Assembly (NCBI RefSeq): GCF_901827175.1
Contig: NZ_LR594662.1
Span: 558,001 to 622,000, forward strand
DNA: 64,000 nt
Direction: 5' to 3'
Source of the DNA: Variovorax sp. RA8
GTDB taxonomy: Bacteria; Pseudomonadota; Gammaproteobacteria; Burkholderiales; Burkholderiaceae_C
Positions 18,719-27,084 of the stretch are shown here, piece after piece (position 1 is the stretch's first letter; each line of letters opens with the position of its first letter). The notes below the pieces were generated by a model. It worked only from the letters and a program-made list of their open reading frames with translations, ran no database searches and was not told the DNA's origin. The position numbers and the translations under genes are program-made.

Positions 18719-19300
18719 ATGTCCCGCGTTTTTGCCTACTGCCGCGTGAGCACCGTCGAGCAAACCACTTCTAATCAGGCGCAAGAGATTGCCGCCGCCG
18801 GCTTCGCGGTCACGCCAGCGCGCATCGTTTCCGAAACCATCTCGGGCTCCACGTCTGCAGCCGAGCGCGCCGGCTTCGGCAAGTTGCTGGATAAGCTGGA
18901 GGCCGGCGACGTGCTGGTGGTCACGAAGCTCGATCGCCTGGGGCGCAACGCGATGGATGTTCGCGCCACTGTCGAGGCCCTCGCCGGCATGGGCGTTCGC
19001 GTGCACTGCCTTGCACTGGGCGGCGTCGACCTCACCAGCCCCGCCGGCAAGATGACCATGGGCGTGATCGCGGCCGTCGCCGAGTTCGAGCGCGACCTGT
19101 TGGTCGAGCGCACCCAGAGCGGGCTGGCGCGCGCCAAGGCGGAAGGGAAGACGCTGGGGCGCCCGCGCGCCCTGACCAAGGCCCAGGCACAGGAAGCGCT
19201 CGGTCGCCTTGCAGCGGGCGAAGCTGTGGCCGCCGTCGCCCGAGCGATGAAGACCAGCCGCGCCACAATCATGCGAGTGCGGGACGCTGCCCCTGCATGA
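18719..19300 (+). CDS. serine recombinase (resolvase/invertase family)
   Basis: A 193-residue small serine recombinase. MSRVFAYCRVSTVEQTTSNQ contains the nucleophile Ser in YCRVST. The catalytic Arg cluster is in VVTKLDRLGRNAMDV and the dimer helix in AEFERDLLVERTQSGLARAK. A C-terminal helix-turn-helix follows (ALTKAQAQEALGRLAAGEAV). AGGAG precedes the start. A longer open frame back to 18380 is not plausible. It is divergent from the MmeI-like gene. It resembles resolvases of transposons and plasmids and may have helped move this block; no res or inverted-repeat site pair was evident. Confidence 0.92.
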   Translation: MSRVFAYCRVSTVEQTTSNQAQEIAAAGFAVTPARIVSETISGSTSAAERAGFGKLLDKLEAGDVLVVTKLDRLGRNAMDVRATVEALAGMGVRVHCLALGGVDLTSPAGKMTMGVIAAVAEFERDLLVERTQSGLARAKAEGKTLGRPRALTKAQAQEALGRLAAGEAVAAVARAMKTSRATIMRVRDAAPA

Positions 19301-19472
19301 GCAGCCGGGACCACGAGGCGTGTCTCGCCGATCTTCCGACTGGCAGCGAGGCGCTGGATGAAGGCGTCGGCAAGCTGCTGGGCAAGTGCCGGCCGTCGCC
19401 AACAAGGCGCGCCCATCACCGCCACGAGACTGTGTCCCGTGGCCTCCGAACTCGCCTTCTGCCAGCATCGAA

Positions 19473-19685
19473 CTAGATTCCGGTGAACAACTCGCGAAGC
19501 GGCATCTTCAGCGCCGTTGCCAAGGTCTGAATCGCATCAAGCGAAGGGTTCGCGCCTCCAGTCTCGACCCGGCTCATGTACGTCCGCGCGAAACCACACC
19601 TTTCAGCGAATTCCTCCTGGTTCAAGCCCGTCGCCAAGCGCAGCTCGCGAATGCGATTTCCAAAGCGAACGCGGACGGACTTCAT
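19473..19685 (-). CDS. small XRE-family HTH protein (controller-like)
   Basis: Seventy residues starting MKSVRVRFGNRIRELRLATG, with GAGG upstream of the ATG. A single lambda-type HTH occupies almost all of it (GLNQEEFAERCGFARTYMSR, then PSLDAIQTLATAL). This size and single-domain layout fit restriction-modification controller (C) proteins. The restriction genes 1-6 kb away make that role possible, but no C-box could be identified. It could equally be a generic island regulator. Confidence 0.8.
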   Translation of the reverse strand: MKSVRVRFGNRIRELRLATGLNQEEFAERCGFARTYMSRVETGGANPSLDAIQTLATALKMPLRELFTGI

Positions 19686-19744
19686 GCACCTCGATGCTCG
19701 CGAGATGTGATCTAATCGAGAACACACTAATCGTGACATTTGAA

Positions 19745-20086
19745 ATGCAGAACAAACTGGCTTTTGTCTTTTCAGCCGCGCTGCTCCTCGTAGGACCCGT
19801 GGACGCATCCGCCGCTGACAACGCAAATCGAGGAGCGATACCGTGGGTACTGGACGTGCAGGGGTTTCCTGGCGGCCAATGCACGACTAACGATCTGGTC
19901 AGCTCTTTCGAAGAGGCGAGGCGCTGGGGTCGGGAAAGCGAAAGCGATGGCATGATTCAGCTTCGCTCCGTGAATGAAGGCCCCGACAAAATCGTCTATA
20001 TGTACTTTGATCGCATGATCAAGTCCAATTCGACGCGGACTTTTTATCGAACAATCGAGGCTTGCAAAGCAGATCGTAGAGGTTAA
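19745..20086 (+). CDS. small secreted hypothetical protein, 113 aa
   Basis: Starts MQNKLAFVFSAALLLVGPVD, a Sec signal peptide with likely cleavage after DASA (about residue 23). The mature part is about 90 residues with two Cys (GQCTTN and EACKA), so a disulphide in the periplasm is possible. No family is recognised. It is divergent from the small HTH gene. Confidence 0.6.
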   Translation: MQNKLAFVFSAALLLVGPVDASAADNANRGAIPWVLDVQGFPGGQCTTNDLVSSFEEARRWGRESESDGMIQLRSVNEGPDKIVYMYFDRMIKSNSTRTFYRTIEACKADRRG

Positions 20087-20181
20087 GGACTGGGGCGGAC
20101 GCCGAGGTAGACAGCCAAGATTCTGGGCTTTTGAAGATATCAGCTCGACCGATCAGGGGTTGCCGCACTCAATTGGCGGCG

Positions 20182-20811
20182 TCATCCGAGATGCACCAGG
20201 ATTGCAGCCACTAGCGGCGCGTCGTGAGCCCCGGTGAGCAGTTCATGCAAGCGGGCGATCGGGCACAAGACGGCCCCCTGACTTTCCCAGTGCATTGCGG
20301 CCGGGCTGCCGCCGATGCGCCGGCCGATGAAATATCGGGTGAAGGTCATCGAGCGCGGCAGATCGATCAGGTGCCCCGTCACCCGCACCAGCAGGCCAAC
20401 TTCTTCCCATGCCTCGCGCAGCGCCGCGGCGGCCAACGAGCCCGCGTCGTGCCGCCTGCCCTTGGGCACCACGTGCGCGACGCCGCCGAAGCCATTTGAA
20501 GGCTGCGCCAGCCAAAGCCGACCATCAGGCTCCACGATCGCAATGCCGGCGGCCGCCGCCTTACCCTCGGGACAGTGCCATGGTGGCTCGACGACCGGCT
20601 GGCGCGCGGCCTCGGCATTCCACCAGTCGTCATCGGTCGGCGACCAGGGCACGAAGGGCACGCCGTGGAGCTCGGCCGGCATTGCGCCACCCGGTGGCAC
20701 CGTGACGATCGCATCCGGATCGTTCCAGGCTGCGGGCGGGCTGGCCGTGCTGGGCCGCAGGATCGCCACCGGCTTGCCGGCGTCATCGAGGCGCGGGTGA
20801 AAGGCGGTCAC
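20182..20811 (-). CDS. NUDIX-family hydrolase with variant Nudix box
   Basis: A 209-residue protein. A Nudix box lies at about residues 116-138 (GRRHDAGSLAAAALREAWEE then VGL). The metal-binding REAWEE part is intact, but the first conserved Glu of the box is Gly. The N-terminal 80 residues are Pro/Trp-rich (FVPWSPTDDDWWNAEAARQP) and unlike standard Nudix. The start is a GTG overlapping the TGA of the upstream gene (GTGA), a coupled pair. The substrate is unknown. Such gene pairs occur in integrative elements, but I know no proven role. Confidence 0.8.
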   Translation of the reverse strand: MTAFHPRLDDAGKPVAILRPSTASPPAAWNDPDAIVTVPPGGAMPAELHGVPFVPWSPTDDDWWNAEAARQPVVEPPWHCPEGKAAAAGIAIVEPDGRLWLAQPSNGFGGVAHVVPKGRRHDAGSLAAAALREAWEEVGLLVRVTGHLIDLPRSMTFTRYFIGRRIGGSPAAMHWESQGAVLCPIARLHELLTGAHDAPLVAAILVHLG

Positions 20812-21146
20812 GGCCTCTGCAGCTTGAGCAACAAGGTCCAGATGCTGTGCAGCACGCGCGCCCGGCCCGAACCCTTGGTCGCGCTCACGTTGTCCTTGTA
20901 GTTCGTGTATCGGATCGCCTCGGCCATCCGGGCGAGCGCGGCAGCGAATTCGGCGCGCGGCGCTACAACCCTGTAGGCGTAGTCGCTGCCGCTACCGCGC
21001 TCAATCTCGCCCATCGTCGGCATGAATTTCCGCAGTTCGACCAGATCTGTCGAAGTCCGCGATCGGATGGTCAAACGGTCGGCCGCCACGTCGGCCTCCT
21101 TCTGCACCACGCTCACGAACGAGCCGCCCGGCAAAAAAATCCACAT
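20808..21146 (-). CDS. hypothetical island protein coupled to NUDIX gene
   Basis: A 112-residue protein starting MWIFLPGGSFVSVVQKEADV with GAGGAGA upstream. A small alpha/beta protein (VRSRTSTDLVELRKFMP-like middle, then a helix with EFAAALARMAEAIRYTNY and a basic tail). Its TGA overlaps the GTG of the NUDIX gene. Upstream in-frame sequence to 21362 is low-complexity and not credible. Family unknown to me. Confidence 0.7.
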   Translation of the reverse strand: MWIFLPGGSFVSVVQKEADVAADRLTIRSRTSTDLVELRKFMPTMGEIERGSGSDYAYRVVAPRAEFAAALARMAEAIRYTNYKDNVSATKGSGRARVLHSIWTLLLKLQRP

Positions 21147-21404
21147 CGTTGTTCTCCTCGCCCCGCCACCGCGGCGGGGTCCGGAATGTACCGTCGATCG
21201 CGCACCAGCGTCGGCCGCCCTCGCGCCCGCGCGCGTTTTTTTATGCTTGGCCGGCCGAGGGGCTGGGGCGTGTGTTCGACGCCTCTTCAGCACAGCAATC
21301 GAACCCGGCTGGATGCCCTTCAACCTGCCTTGAATAGTCGCCGGCCCGCTGAACCCGCGCACGCAACCCCCTTTGTTGTGCCAGGAAGTTGCCTGCTGTT
21401 CAAA
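21147..21404. other. upstream region of the NUDIX pair, no gene
   Basis: This is the first part of a 413-nt gene-free interval, with GC-rich sequence and no supported open frame. The second part holds the GTAACGC inverted array listed next. Confidence 0.4.
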
Positions 21405-21513
21405 GGTAACGCGGGTAACGCCGGTAACGCTCCCTGCATAGGGCCCAAATATTCAATGAACTACCCAAAACTACGCCTCTCAGGGGGAGCGTTACCAGCG
21501 TTACTGCGTTACC
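21405..21513. repeat. paired inverted arrays of GTAACGC iterons
   Basis: The left arm (21405-21434) carries three direct copies of GGTAACGC-like units followed by TCCC. The right arm (21485-21513) is its imperfect reverse complement: GGGA followed by three GCGTTAC units. The arms are separated by 50 AT-richer bases. Six iterons in a mirrored arrangement suggest a protein-binding control region or a replication-origin-like site. Confidence 0.85.
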
Positions 21514-21559
21514 GGCCCACTTCGACGATGCCGGCTGGGGCCAGAGTCAGGGCCAGGTT

Positions 21560-21904
21560 CTACAGGACGGCTTCTTCTTCGCCGCTGGTCACGGCTGCCA
21601 TGATCGCGGACGCAGTTAGCATCGACCCGTGGGGCCGTGCCTTCTGCGCCTCGCGGCGCAAAGCGTCGTTGTTCTTGATAGCGACCCAGTGATCGGCATT
21701 GCGGATCGCCCACATCTTCTTGGGATGGTTGTCGATCTTGATCTGGCGATCGAACTGCTTTGCCCGCGCATCCTCCAGGCCGCGCCGCATCGCCTGGGTG
21801 AAAACGGTCGATTCGCCGGACGTGACGTAGGTGGCGATATCTTCATGGGTGATGACCTCCGCCGGCCAGTGCTTGCATAGCTGGTCGATGCTGTGCTGGT
21901 CCAT
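21560..21904 (-). CDS. hypothetical protein, 114 aa
   Basis: Starts MDQHSIDQLCKHWPAEVITH. A compact soluble protein with a probable helix-rich N-terminus and the phrase FTQAMRRGLEDARAKQFDRQ. It ends ...SGEEEAVL. A longer in-frame start at 21991 exists, but the extension lacks coding character. It lies beside the GTAACGC array, so it could be controlled from there. Family not recognised. Confidence 0.6.
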   Translation of the reverse strand: MDQHSIDQLCKHWPAEVITHEDIATYVTSGESTVFTQAMRRGLEDARAKQFDRQIKIDNHPKKMWAIRNADHWVAIKNNDALRREAQKARPHGSMLTASAIMAAVTSGEEEAVL

Positions 21905-22252
21905 GGACTTGGACGAAGGCGCTTTTGAGTAAGTAACTGCAAGGTCTGAATGCGCGCGATGTCGCGCGCCTCGGTCTGCATTCGTGAGCATCTCCGACTA
22001 GCCAGACGAGCGGATTCGATCGGCTTTACGTCGGCCAGTCTGCATGATTACGCAGACTGAACTAGAAAAATTAATGTGTTATCAAGGACTTACGTAGAAA
22101 ATGCGGTGCTCCTCGTCCTCCTGTTTCTCCCTGTGCTCGCTGTGCTCTATGTGCTCCTGGGATATAGGTGTAGGAAAAAGGGGCCCGAGGGCACATCGCG
22201 GCGGCGTTCGGACCAGCTGGTTAAAGCACGTTTTCGTAGGCCTAAGACCAAC

Positions 22253-22432
22253 ATGGCAGACGACAGGACGAAGGTGGGCGGCCAGGACCGACAGCGCATC
22301 AACCTGAGCCAGGACTACGAGGTCAGGGACTGGGCAAAGTCGCTCGGCGCGACCGAGGAGCACCTGCGCATGGCGGTGGCGGCCGTCGGCAATGACGCCG
22401 ACAAGGTACGCGAGCACCTGAAGAAAAAGTGA
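22253..22432 (+). CDS. DUF3606 domain protein
   Basis: A 59-residue protein: MADDRTKVGGQDRQRINLSQ at the start, then YEVRDWAKSLGATEEHLRMA and a basic end. This is the whole DUF3606 family signature, a small soluble protein of proteobacteria with unknown function. The hydrophobic extension of the open frame back to 22076 is out of family and was rejected. Confidence 0.85.
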   Translation: MADDRTKVGGQDRQRINLSQDYEVRDWAKSLGATEEHLRMAVAAVGNDADKVREHLKKK

Positions 22433-22439
22433 GGCCGCT

Positions 22440-22595
22440 ATGCCCGCCAAACACCGCGATGCCGCCGCGCCGTGCAGATGCAACCCGGCCGCGGCCTTCG
22501 AGTTCGAGGAGGTGTATGCCTCGGTCGAAGACCTGGAATCTCCCTCAGGACCTCGGTGGCGAAATGCTCAGATCAGCCGCCGGCAGCGGCACTGA
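22440..22595 (+). CDS. possible small ORF downstream of DUF3606, 51 aa
   Basis: An ATG eight bases after the DUF3606 stop opens MPAKHRDAAAPCRCNPAAAF followed by EFEEVYASVEDLE, ending at the TGA at 22593-22595. The 3' end runs antisense to the gene at 22545. The close spacing suggests co-transcription, but no family is known and the ribosome site is weak. Confidence 0.3.
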   Translation: MPAKHRDAAAPCRCNPAAAFEFEEVYASVEDLESPSGPRWRNAQISRRQRH

Positions 22596-22844
22596 CCAGC
22601 CTGCACAGCAGGCTTCGATGGCAGCCGCCCTGGCATCGTCCAGAACGGCGGCCGCCGCGTGCTGCTCGGGTGTCGGTTCGAGTTCGTCGACGAACCCGCC
22701 AGCGTCCCAGCCTTCGCGCGCGTGATGCGCGACCGCCGCAGCCCAGGGGGCGACATCCGCCGCTTCGAACACTGCGCGCGCGGCCGCCAATCCTCGCTCC
22801 AGCTCCTCGGGGCTTGCGCCTTCCACGCGCAGGATCATCTTCAT
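22545..22844 (-). CDS. hypothetical protein, 99 aa
   Basis: Starts MKMILRVEGASPEELERGLA. Its ATG overlaps the TGA of the SRAP gene (ATGA), so the two form a transcription unit. Acidic, helical, with VAHHAREGWDAGGFVDELEP in the middle. No known family recognised. Confidence 0.6.
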   Translation of the reverse strand: MKMILRVEGASPEELERGLAAARAVFEAADVAPWAAAVAHHAREGWDAGGFVDELEPTPEQHAAAAVLDDARAAAIEACCAGWSVPLPAADLSISPPRS

Positions 22845-23391
22845 GTGCGTTTTTCAGAAAGCGAAGCGTCTGCCGGCGGGACCTTCGGCTGCGCACGCTC
22901 CGGCTTGGGCGTCGGCGCCCGAGGCGGATCGGGCGGCGCCGGGGCAGCCTTAAAAATCTCAACCGGCGCCAGCTTGAGCAGCAGCTGTGCATGCTCGACC
23001 GCGCCCTCAAGCCACTGGTCGAAATCTGCCGCCTCGATCGGGATCACCGACCGCTTGTCTTGCAGCTGGAGTGGTAGCACCAGCTTCGTCTTCGGGTCCA
23101 CCGCGGGCCTATGCATGCGGCCCATGAGGGGGTGCGCGTCAGCATTGAGCGTGAGCATGGTGTAGCTCTCGTGCTCTTCGCCTGTGACCTTGTCCACCAG
23201 ACGTTCCACAGGCCAGCCAGTCCCCAAGGCTGTCCGTCAGCGCGACGGAAGCGCCACCACTCGCACCTTGAGAACGGCTGCTCGAATGGTCCCCAATACG
23301 GCTCATCGAAGCTCGTGGCCGGGATGATGCAACGCTGGCCCCGCTTCCACGGGTCCTTGTGGCTGGCCTTGTCGGCGGCGGTCTGGGACAT
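22841..23391 (-). pseudogene. SRAP (HMCES/YedK-like) gene, truncated and frameshifted
   Basis: The conserved SRAP core is present: KRGQRCIIPATSFDEPYW, then AGLWN, then TGEEHESYTMLTLNADAHPL with MGRMHRP. These are hallmarks of proteins that shield abasic sites in single-stranded DNA. The reading frame breaks in GTCTGGTGG (23194-23199); adding one G restores ...LWNVWVDKVTGEE. About 75 N-terminal residues, including the catalytic Cys2 of the MCG start, are absent. It is coupled to the 99-residue gene downstream. Even with the frameshift repaired it should lack the thiazolidine-forming nucleophile. Confidence 0.75.
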
Positions 23392-23616
23392 GGCGCGTTC
23401 GTCTTGTGAAGACGAGAGCTTCTAGTCACGACCGTCTCGTGAGACCGAAGCGGCGATGTGCCTGCGCGCCGCTCGACCGTCGGGGTACGGGTCAACCACC
23501 CTTCCCAACGAAGACGCGGGGTGCAAACCCTGGCTGTTCCAGACTGCCTGCGAGATCACTGCAGTCTGGAGAGCGCATTCGCCAATGACGCGAGACGGCC
23601 TACAGGGGGATGCCGC

Positions 23617-23976
23617 TCATTTGGCATCCTGTTCACATGGCAGTATCAGGTCGGCCATTAGCAAGTTCGCGTTGAACGGCACCAGTCCCTCCGGCCCAAT
23701 CGGAATTGGCCAATCGCGTGGCACACGCACCAGGATGCGGAGCTGATGCTCTTCACCCTGGTTGTCTACCACCTTAGCCGCGCCGTTCTCGTCGAACTCA
23801 ACCTCTTGATCGGGGATGCCCACGATATCGCGGCCGTTGCTTCCCTCGAAACAAGCGGTGCCATCAGCCTGTAGCCAATGGAGATAGACGTGGAGGCCCC
23901 CGATGCATACGACGCCCTTTCTGCGCTGATCGCCACCGTCAACCCGGCGCAGCGCCTCAAACAGGTATCTCTTCAT
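23617..23976 (-). CDS. hypothetical protein, 119 aa
   Basis: Starts MKRYLFEALRRVDGGDQRRK with GAGGGGG upstream. A predicted small beta-rich protein (VVCIGGLHVYLHWLQADGTA, EHQLRILVRVPRDWPIPIGP). No membrane segment, no recognised family. It sits 226 nt upstream of the SRAP fragment on the same strand. Confidence 0.6.
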   Translation of the reverse strand: MKRYLFEALRRVDGGDQRRKGVVCIGGLHVYLHWLQADGTACFEGSNGRDIVGIPDQEVEFDENGAAKVVDNQGEEHQLRILVRVPRDWPIPIGPEGLVPFNANLLMADLILPCEQDAK

Positions 23977-24433
23977 TGCTAACCCCCTCAGTGATGCGCA
24001 GCAAATATCCGACCGAAGCATAGTGCCGTTCTTTTCAGCATTGCGGAGTTTGCCGGGAAGTGTCCGCGACTGCCTCGATGTTGGTGTCGGCAATGCCCGG
24101 CCGTGGTGCCCTCTCGTGACCTTACCGCTTGCGCTCCTGCTGCCGCGACCGCGCGCCAGTAGGGCTGGCGCCTGCCGGGCAAAAAGAGACCCGCGCGAGG
24201 CGGGGCTGAAGGGGCGCGGTGAGCGCCCTCGTTAACTGGAGAGTCAACGACTGCAGTCTCACGTCACGACGGTCCGCGGGTCCGCGCGTGCGCGCCGTGC
24301 TGGCACTATGCCGCCAGCGGCGTCGGCAACTGATCGCCCGCCAGTCCAGTCGCCAGGGATGCCTGCTGGGTTTCGATGTGGCAGGATTCGTGGCAACGCA
24401 GGAATGCAGTCCTGCGAGAGCTGATGCGGACAA
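23977..24433. other. stretch without a recognisable gene
   Basis: A 457-nt interval between two minus-strand genes. Only short frames with no family features occur on either strand, and no terminator stands out. Confidence 0.4.
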
Positions 24434-25561
24434 CTACCCGGGTTTGGCCTGGGAGTCGAGCTCTCGCGCATAAGCGATCACCGCCTCATACACCAGCCGT
24501 GGGTCTGCATTTCCGTTCAGGTGTTCAAGTGCGACTTGCGTCATACCCGAGCGATATTCCGAGACTGCGAGGATCTTGAGAAAGTAGGCAGGATCATCTG
24601 GCCATTTTTCTCGAACGGCTTGATCAACCGCCTTCGGTGGAGCGCCTACCAGAGATGAATGAAGCGCAGGAACTTGACCGTCGATGATCTCGTCGATTAC
24701 TAGCCGCTTCCAGACAGTCCCAATCTGGGCCTCGAAGAACCGATCTTCCTTGGATACTTCGTTGTCCACGATCCTTCCAACATAGATGCCATGAAGTAGC
24801 GCGGCAGGTCCTGCACTTGCAACGCTTGACGTTCCAAAATGAATGCGACCATTCTTGTGATACGCGATGACCGGAGCACCAGACATGCCTTCTCGTGATG
24901 CGCAGTCAATGAGGAATTTGGGCTGACGATTCCAGCCGACGTTCGGGTCTGACGCCACAGTGGCTCGCTTCCAGATGGGGGCAGCAGAGAAGTCAGCGAT
25001 GCCTTTGGGGTACCCAAGAACGAAAAGGTCGTCGCCTGCATGGACCAATGCATCTGGCGGGACAGTCAATCGGGCGTGTGCACCTGCACATCGTTGTATT
25101 GGCTGAATATCCGTCGAGACCCCGCTTGGATTGACGCCGTTGCGCATACGACCAGGCATAACAATATCCCGACCGTTGCTCACGTGCATCTCCTGCTCAA
25201 AGACTGCTTCTGGGTCGATCGGAAGTACTGCCACGTCTATTCGCGGCCAGCCAACTGGGTGGACTAGATACAATGTTTGGCTATCCGTTTCCACGGGAAG
25301 TGTGAAGGGCGTGCGAATGAGCCCGGGGCCCACGTGGCTGCTTACGACCTGAGGAACTATTGCGACCACGTTATCCGGAACACCTCCTTTGTCGGAGAGG
25401 GGCCGCAGAGATTCGCTATGTCTACCACTCAGGTTATGCCACGCCGTGGCGATGTAGTGCTGCCCATTCCGTTCATACAAGACGCCGGAGCCCACCGCTA
25501 GAGGATGCTTGCCTCTGCGCATGGTCAAATGGACCACAGAAGAACTTGGATCAGTTGTCAT
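24434..25561 (-). CDS. trypsin-like serine peptidase domain protein
   Basis: A 375-residue protein with a complete chymotrypsin-fold triad in order: His in IATAWHNLSG (about residue 43), Asp in RIDVAVLPID (about 109) and Ser in REGMSGAPVIAY (about 225). There is no signal peptide, so it is probably cytoplasmic. The C-terminal 130 residues are helical (WKRLVIDEIIDGQVPALHSS and beyond) and could be a partner or sensor domain. Cytoplasmic trypsin-like proteins are recurrent in bacterial defence loci, and it neighbours a TIR protein pair. The start at 25561 was chosen at MTTDPSSS; the frame extends further upstream without support. Confidence 0.82.
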   Translation of the reverse strand: MTTDPSSSVVHLTMRRGKHPLAVGSGVLYERNGQHYIATAWHNLSGRHSESLRPLSDKGGVPDNVVAIVPQVVSSHVGPGLIRTPFTLPVETDSQTLYLVHPVGWPRIDVAVLPIDPEAVFEQEMHVSNGRDIVMPGRMRNGVNPSGVSTDIQPIQRCAGAHARLTVPPDALVHAGDDLFVLGYPKGIADFSAAPIWKRATVASDPNVGWNRQPKFLIDCASREGMSGAPVIAYHKNGRIHFGTSSVASAGPAALLHGIYVGRIVDNEVSKEDRFFEAQIGTVWKRLVIDEIIDGQVPALHSSLVGAPPKAVDQAVREKWPDDPAYFLKILAVSEYRSGMTQVALEHLNGNADPRLVYEAVIAYARELDSQAKPG

Positions 25562-26287
25562 GGTCAAGCATAGCGCTTCGCCGCACCTCTTTAGATTGTG
25601 GCACCCATGTCCGCTGCGACCGCGCGTCGGCCTCATCCATCGGCACAACCACTATGCTGCCCGTTGGCAACCTTTTGATCTGCTTACCGAGGTCTTGGGC
25701 CCAACCCAGTCATTGAAATTGCTCTCTTGCTGTGGCGCCAAGCCGAGCCCCCGGGCAGGTGCTACGAAGGGCGTGACGTAGTTCGACTTCCTCTTGTGCA
25801 GGACGATACGCAGTCTCATGGGCGAAGAGACCGGTGAGCGCAGGGCCGGGACGAAGGCGCTGACCGATCGGATCGCCGAACTCGAAGCGCGCTTGGACCC
25901 TTCGGTAACGCGCCCGCGTGGGAGGCGCGCGTCCATCGCGAGGGCAGTCGCGTGCAGCACTTCCTGGGCCGATGTTCAAGGCCGTTCGCGATATGGAGGC
26001 CGAGCCGGCGATGACAGCGGCGACTGGCATCGCATCTGCACTTCGGGATTCCGCGTGCGCGGCGGGTTCACCGGGGGCAAGGCCTACGGGCCCGGCGACA
26101 TCACAGTGAAGGACTGCGGGGCTTTCGTGATGGGCAACGGCTAATTTCACCTGTTGGCCGGACGCTGCGCGCGCGGCGAGCCGTGTGCGAATCGTAATTG
26201 AGGTGAAAACCTCAATTCAAAGGCATGCATCCACGGGCTGTCGGGGATGGAAATCGGTACAGTTGAGGTGCCTATGGCTAGAGCCCA
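25562..26287. other. probable gene remnants, no intact gene
   Basis: Coding-like scraps appear on the plus strand. [20 protein letters not shown] continues as a short coiled coil ELEARLD (about 25818-25900), and a separate piece [20 protein letters not shown] ends near 26144. They are in the same frame with poor sequence between them. I see no family and treat the stretch as degraded. Confidence 0.35.
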
Positions 26288-27040
26288 TCATCGCTGTCGG
26301 TAGGAGTTGTGGCCGTCTACGGTTACCTTATCAGAGGCGTCCTTCGGAAGGTTTCGGACCATATTGGATAGTTCCAGCATCACTTCCACTGCCCACTTAC
26401 AGATCGCGGCGCGCTGCCGCAATTCCGCATGGTATCCGTCGAGCTTTTCGGCATCGAAGTGCCCGCCGAAATAAATCTTTCCGCCTCGAGCCAAATCCAT
26501 GCGAAGTGCGATGGCAAGCCGCCCGGCGTGACTGTGGGCATGATGGCTATCAATGTTCTGCTTCAATTGAGCCGCCGCTCCTGTGGACAAGCCCAGTCTC
26601 GCTTCATTAGCAACAACTTGATATGGAGCCCGGTTCCCTTCTGCGCGTTCGTCCTCATCGACGACAAGTTTCCAGTAGTCGCACTCCTGATCCTTGAAGC
26701 GCAAGGTTTGGGGGGAGGCGGTCAACAGAGCCATGCAAATCCCCTCCACGGCTTGCCTAGCCAGATTGCCCGATGCACCAAGCTTCCCCGAAAGGAGCAG
26801 CTTCACGGATGTGAGGCAATCGTCCAGTACACCGTGCATGAAAGCGCCGACTAGGGCCCGTTGCACTCCACCTTCGCACTCCTTTTGAAAGCCGCTGAAG
26901 ATTTTGTATGCGGGGGCGAATGCCTCTGCAAACGCCACTGCGTCCGCCGCAACAGCGTTCTGGAAATCCTTCCGCACTGACTCGTCAGGATCAAAGACTT
27001 CTGCGACAACGTCTTGAGGGTTGGACAGGTCAATCGTCAT
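26288..27040 (-). CDS. helical hypothetical protein paired with TIR gene
   Basis: A 250-residue, almost all-helical soluble protein starting MTIDLSNPQDVVAEVFDPDE. It includes RQAVEGICMALLTASPQTLR and DSHHAHSHAGRLAIALRMDL. The arrangement of a conserved helix with Arg/Glu (LARQAVEG) recalls DUF5677/HEPN-like proteins, but I cannot confirm a catalytic RxxxxH. It is 44 nt downstream of the TIR gene on the same strand, so the two are likely co-transcribed. The ATG at 27040 was preferred over a TTG four codons upstream. Confidence 0.65.
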   Translation of the reverse strand: MTIDLSNPQDVVAEVFDPDESVRKDFQNAVAADAVAFAEAFAPAYKIFSGFQKECEGGVQRALVGAFMHGVLDDCLTSVKLLLSGKLGASGNLARQAVEGICMALLTASPQTLRFKDQECDYWKLVVDEDERAEGNRAPYQVVANEARLGLSTGAAAQLKQNIDSHHAHSHAGRLAIALRMDLARGGKIYFGGHFDAEKLDGYHAELRQRAAICKWAVEVMLELSNMVRNLPKDASDKVTVDGHNSYRQR

Positions 27041-27084
27041 ATTCCGATTCAATCACAAGCACCTCACTGCCTTGGGGCGCTAGC

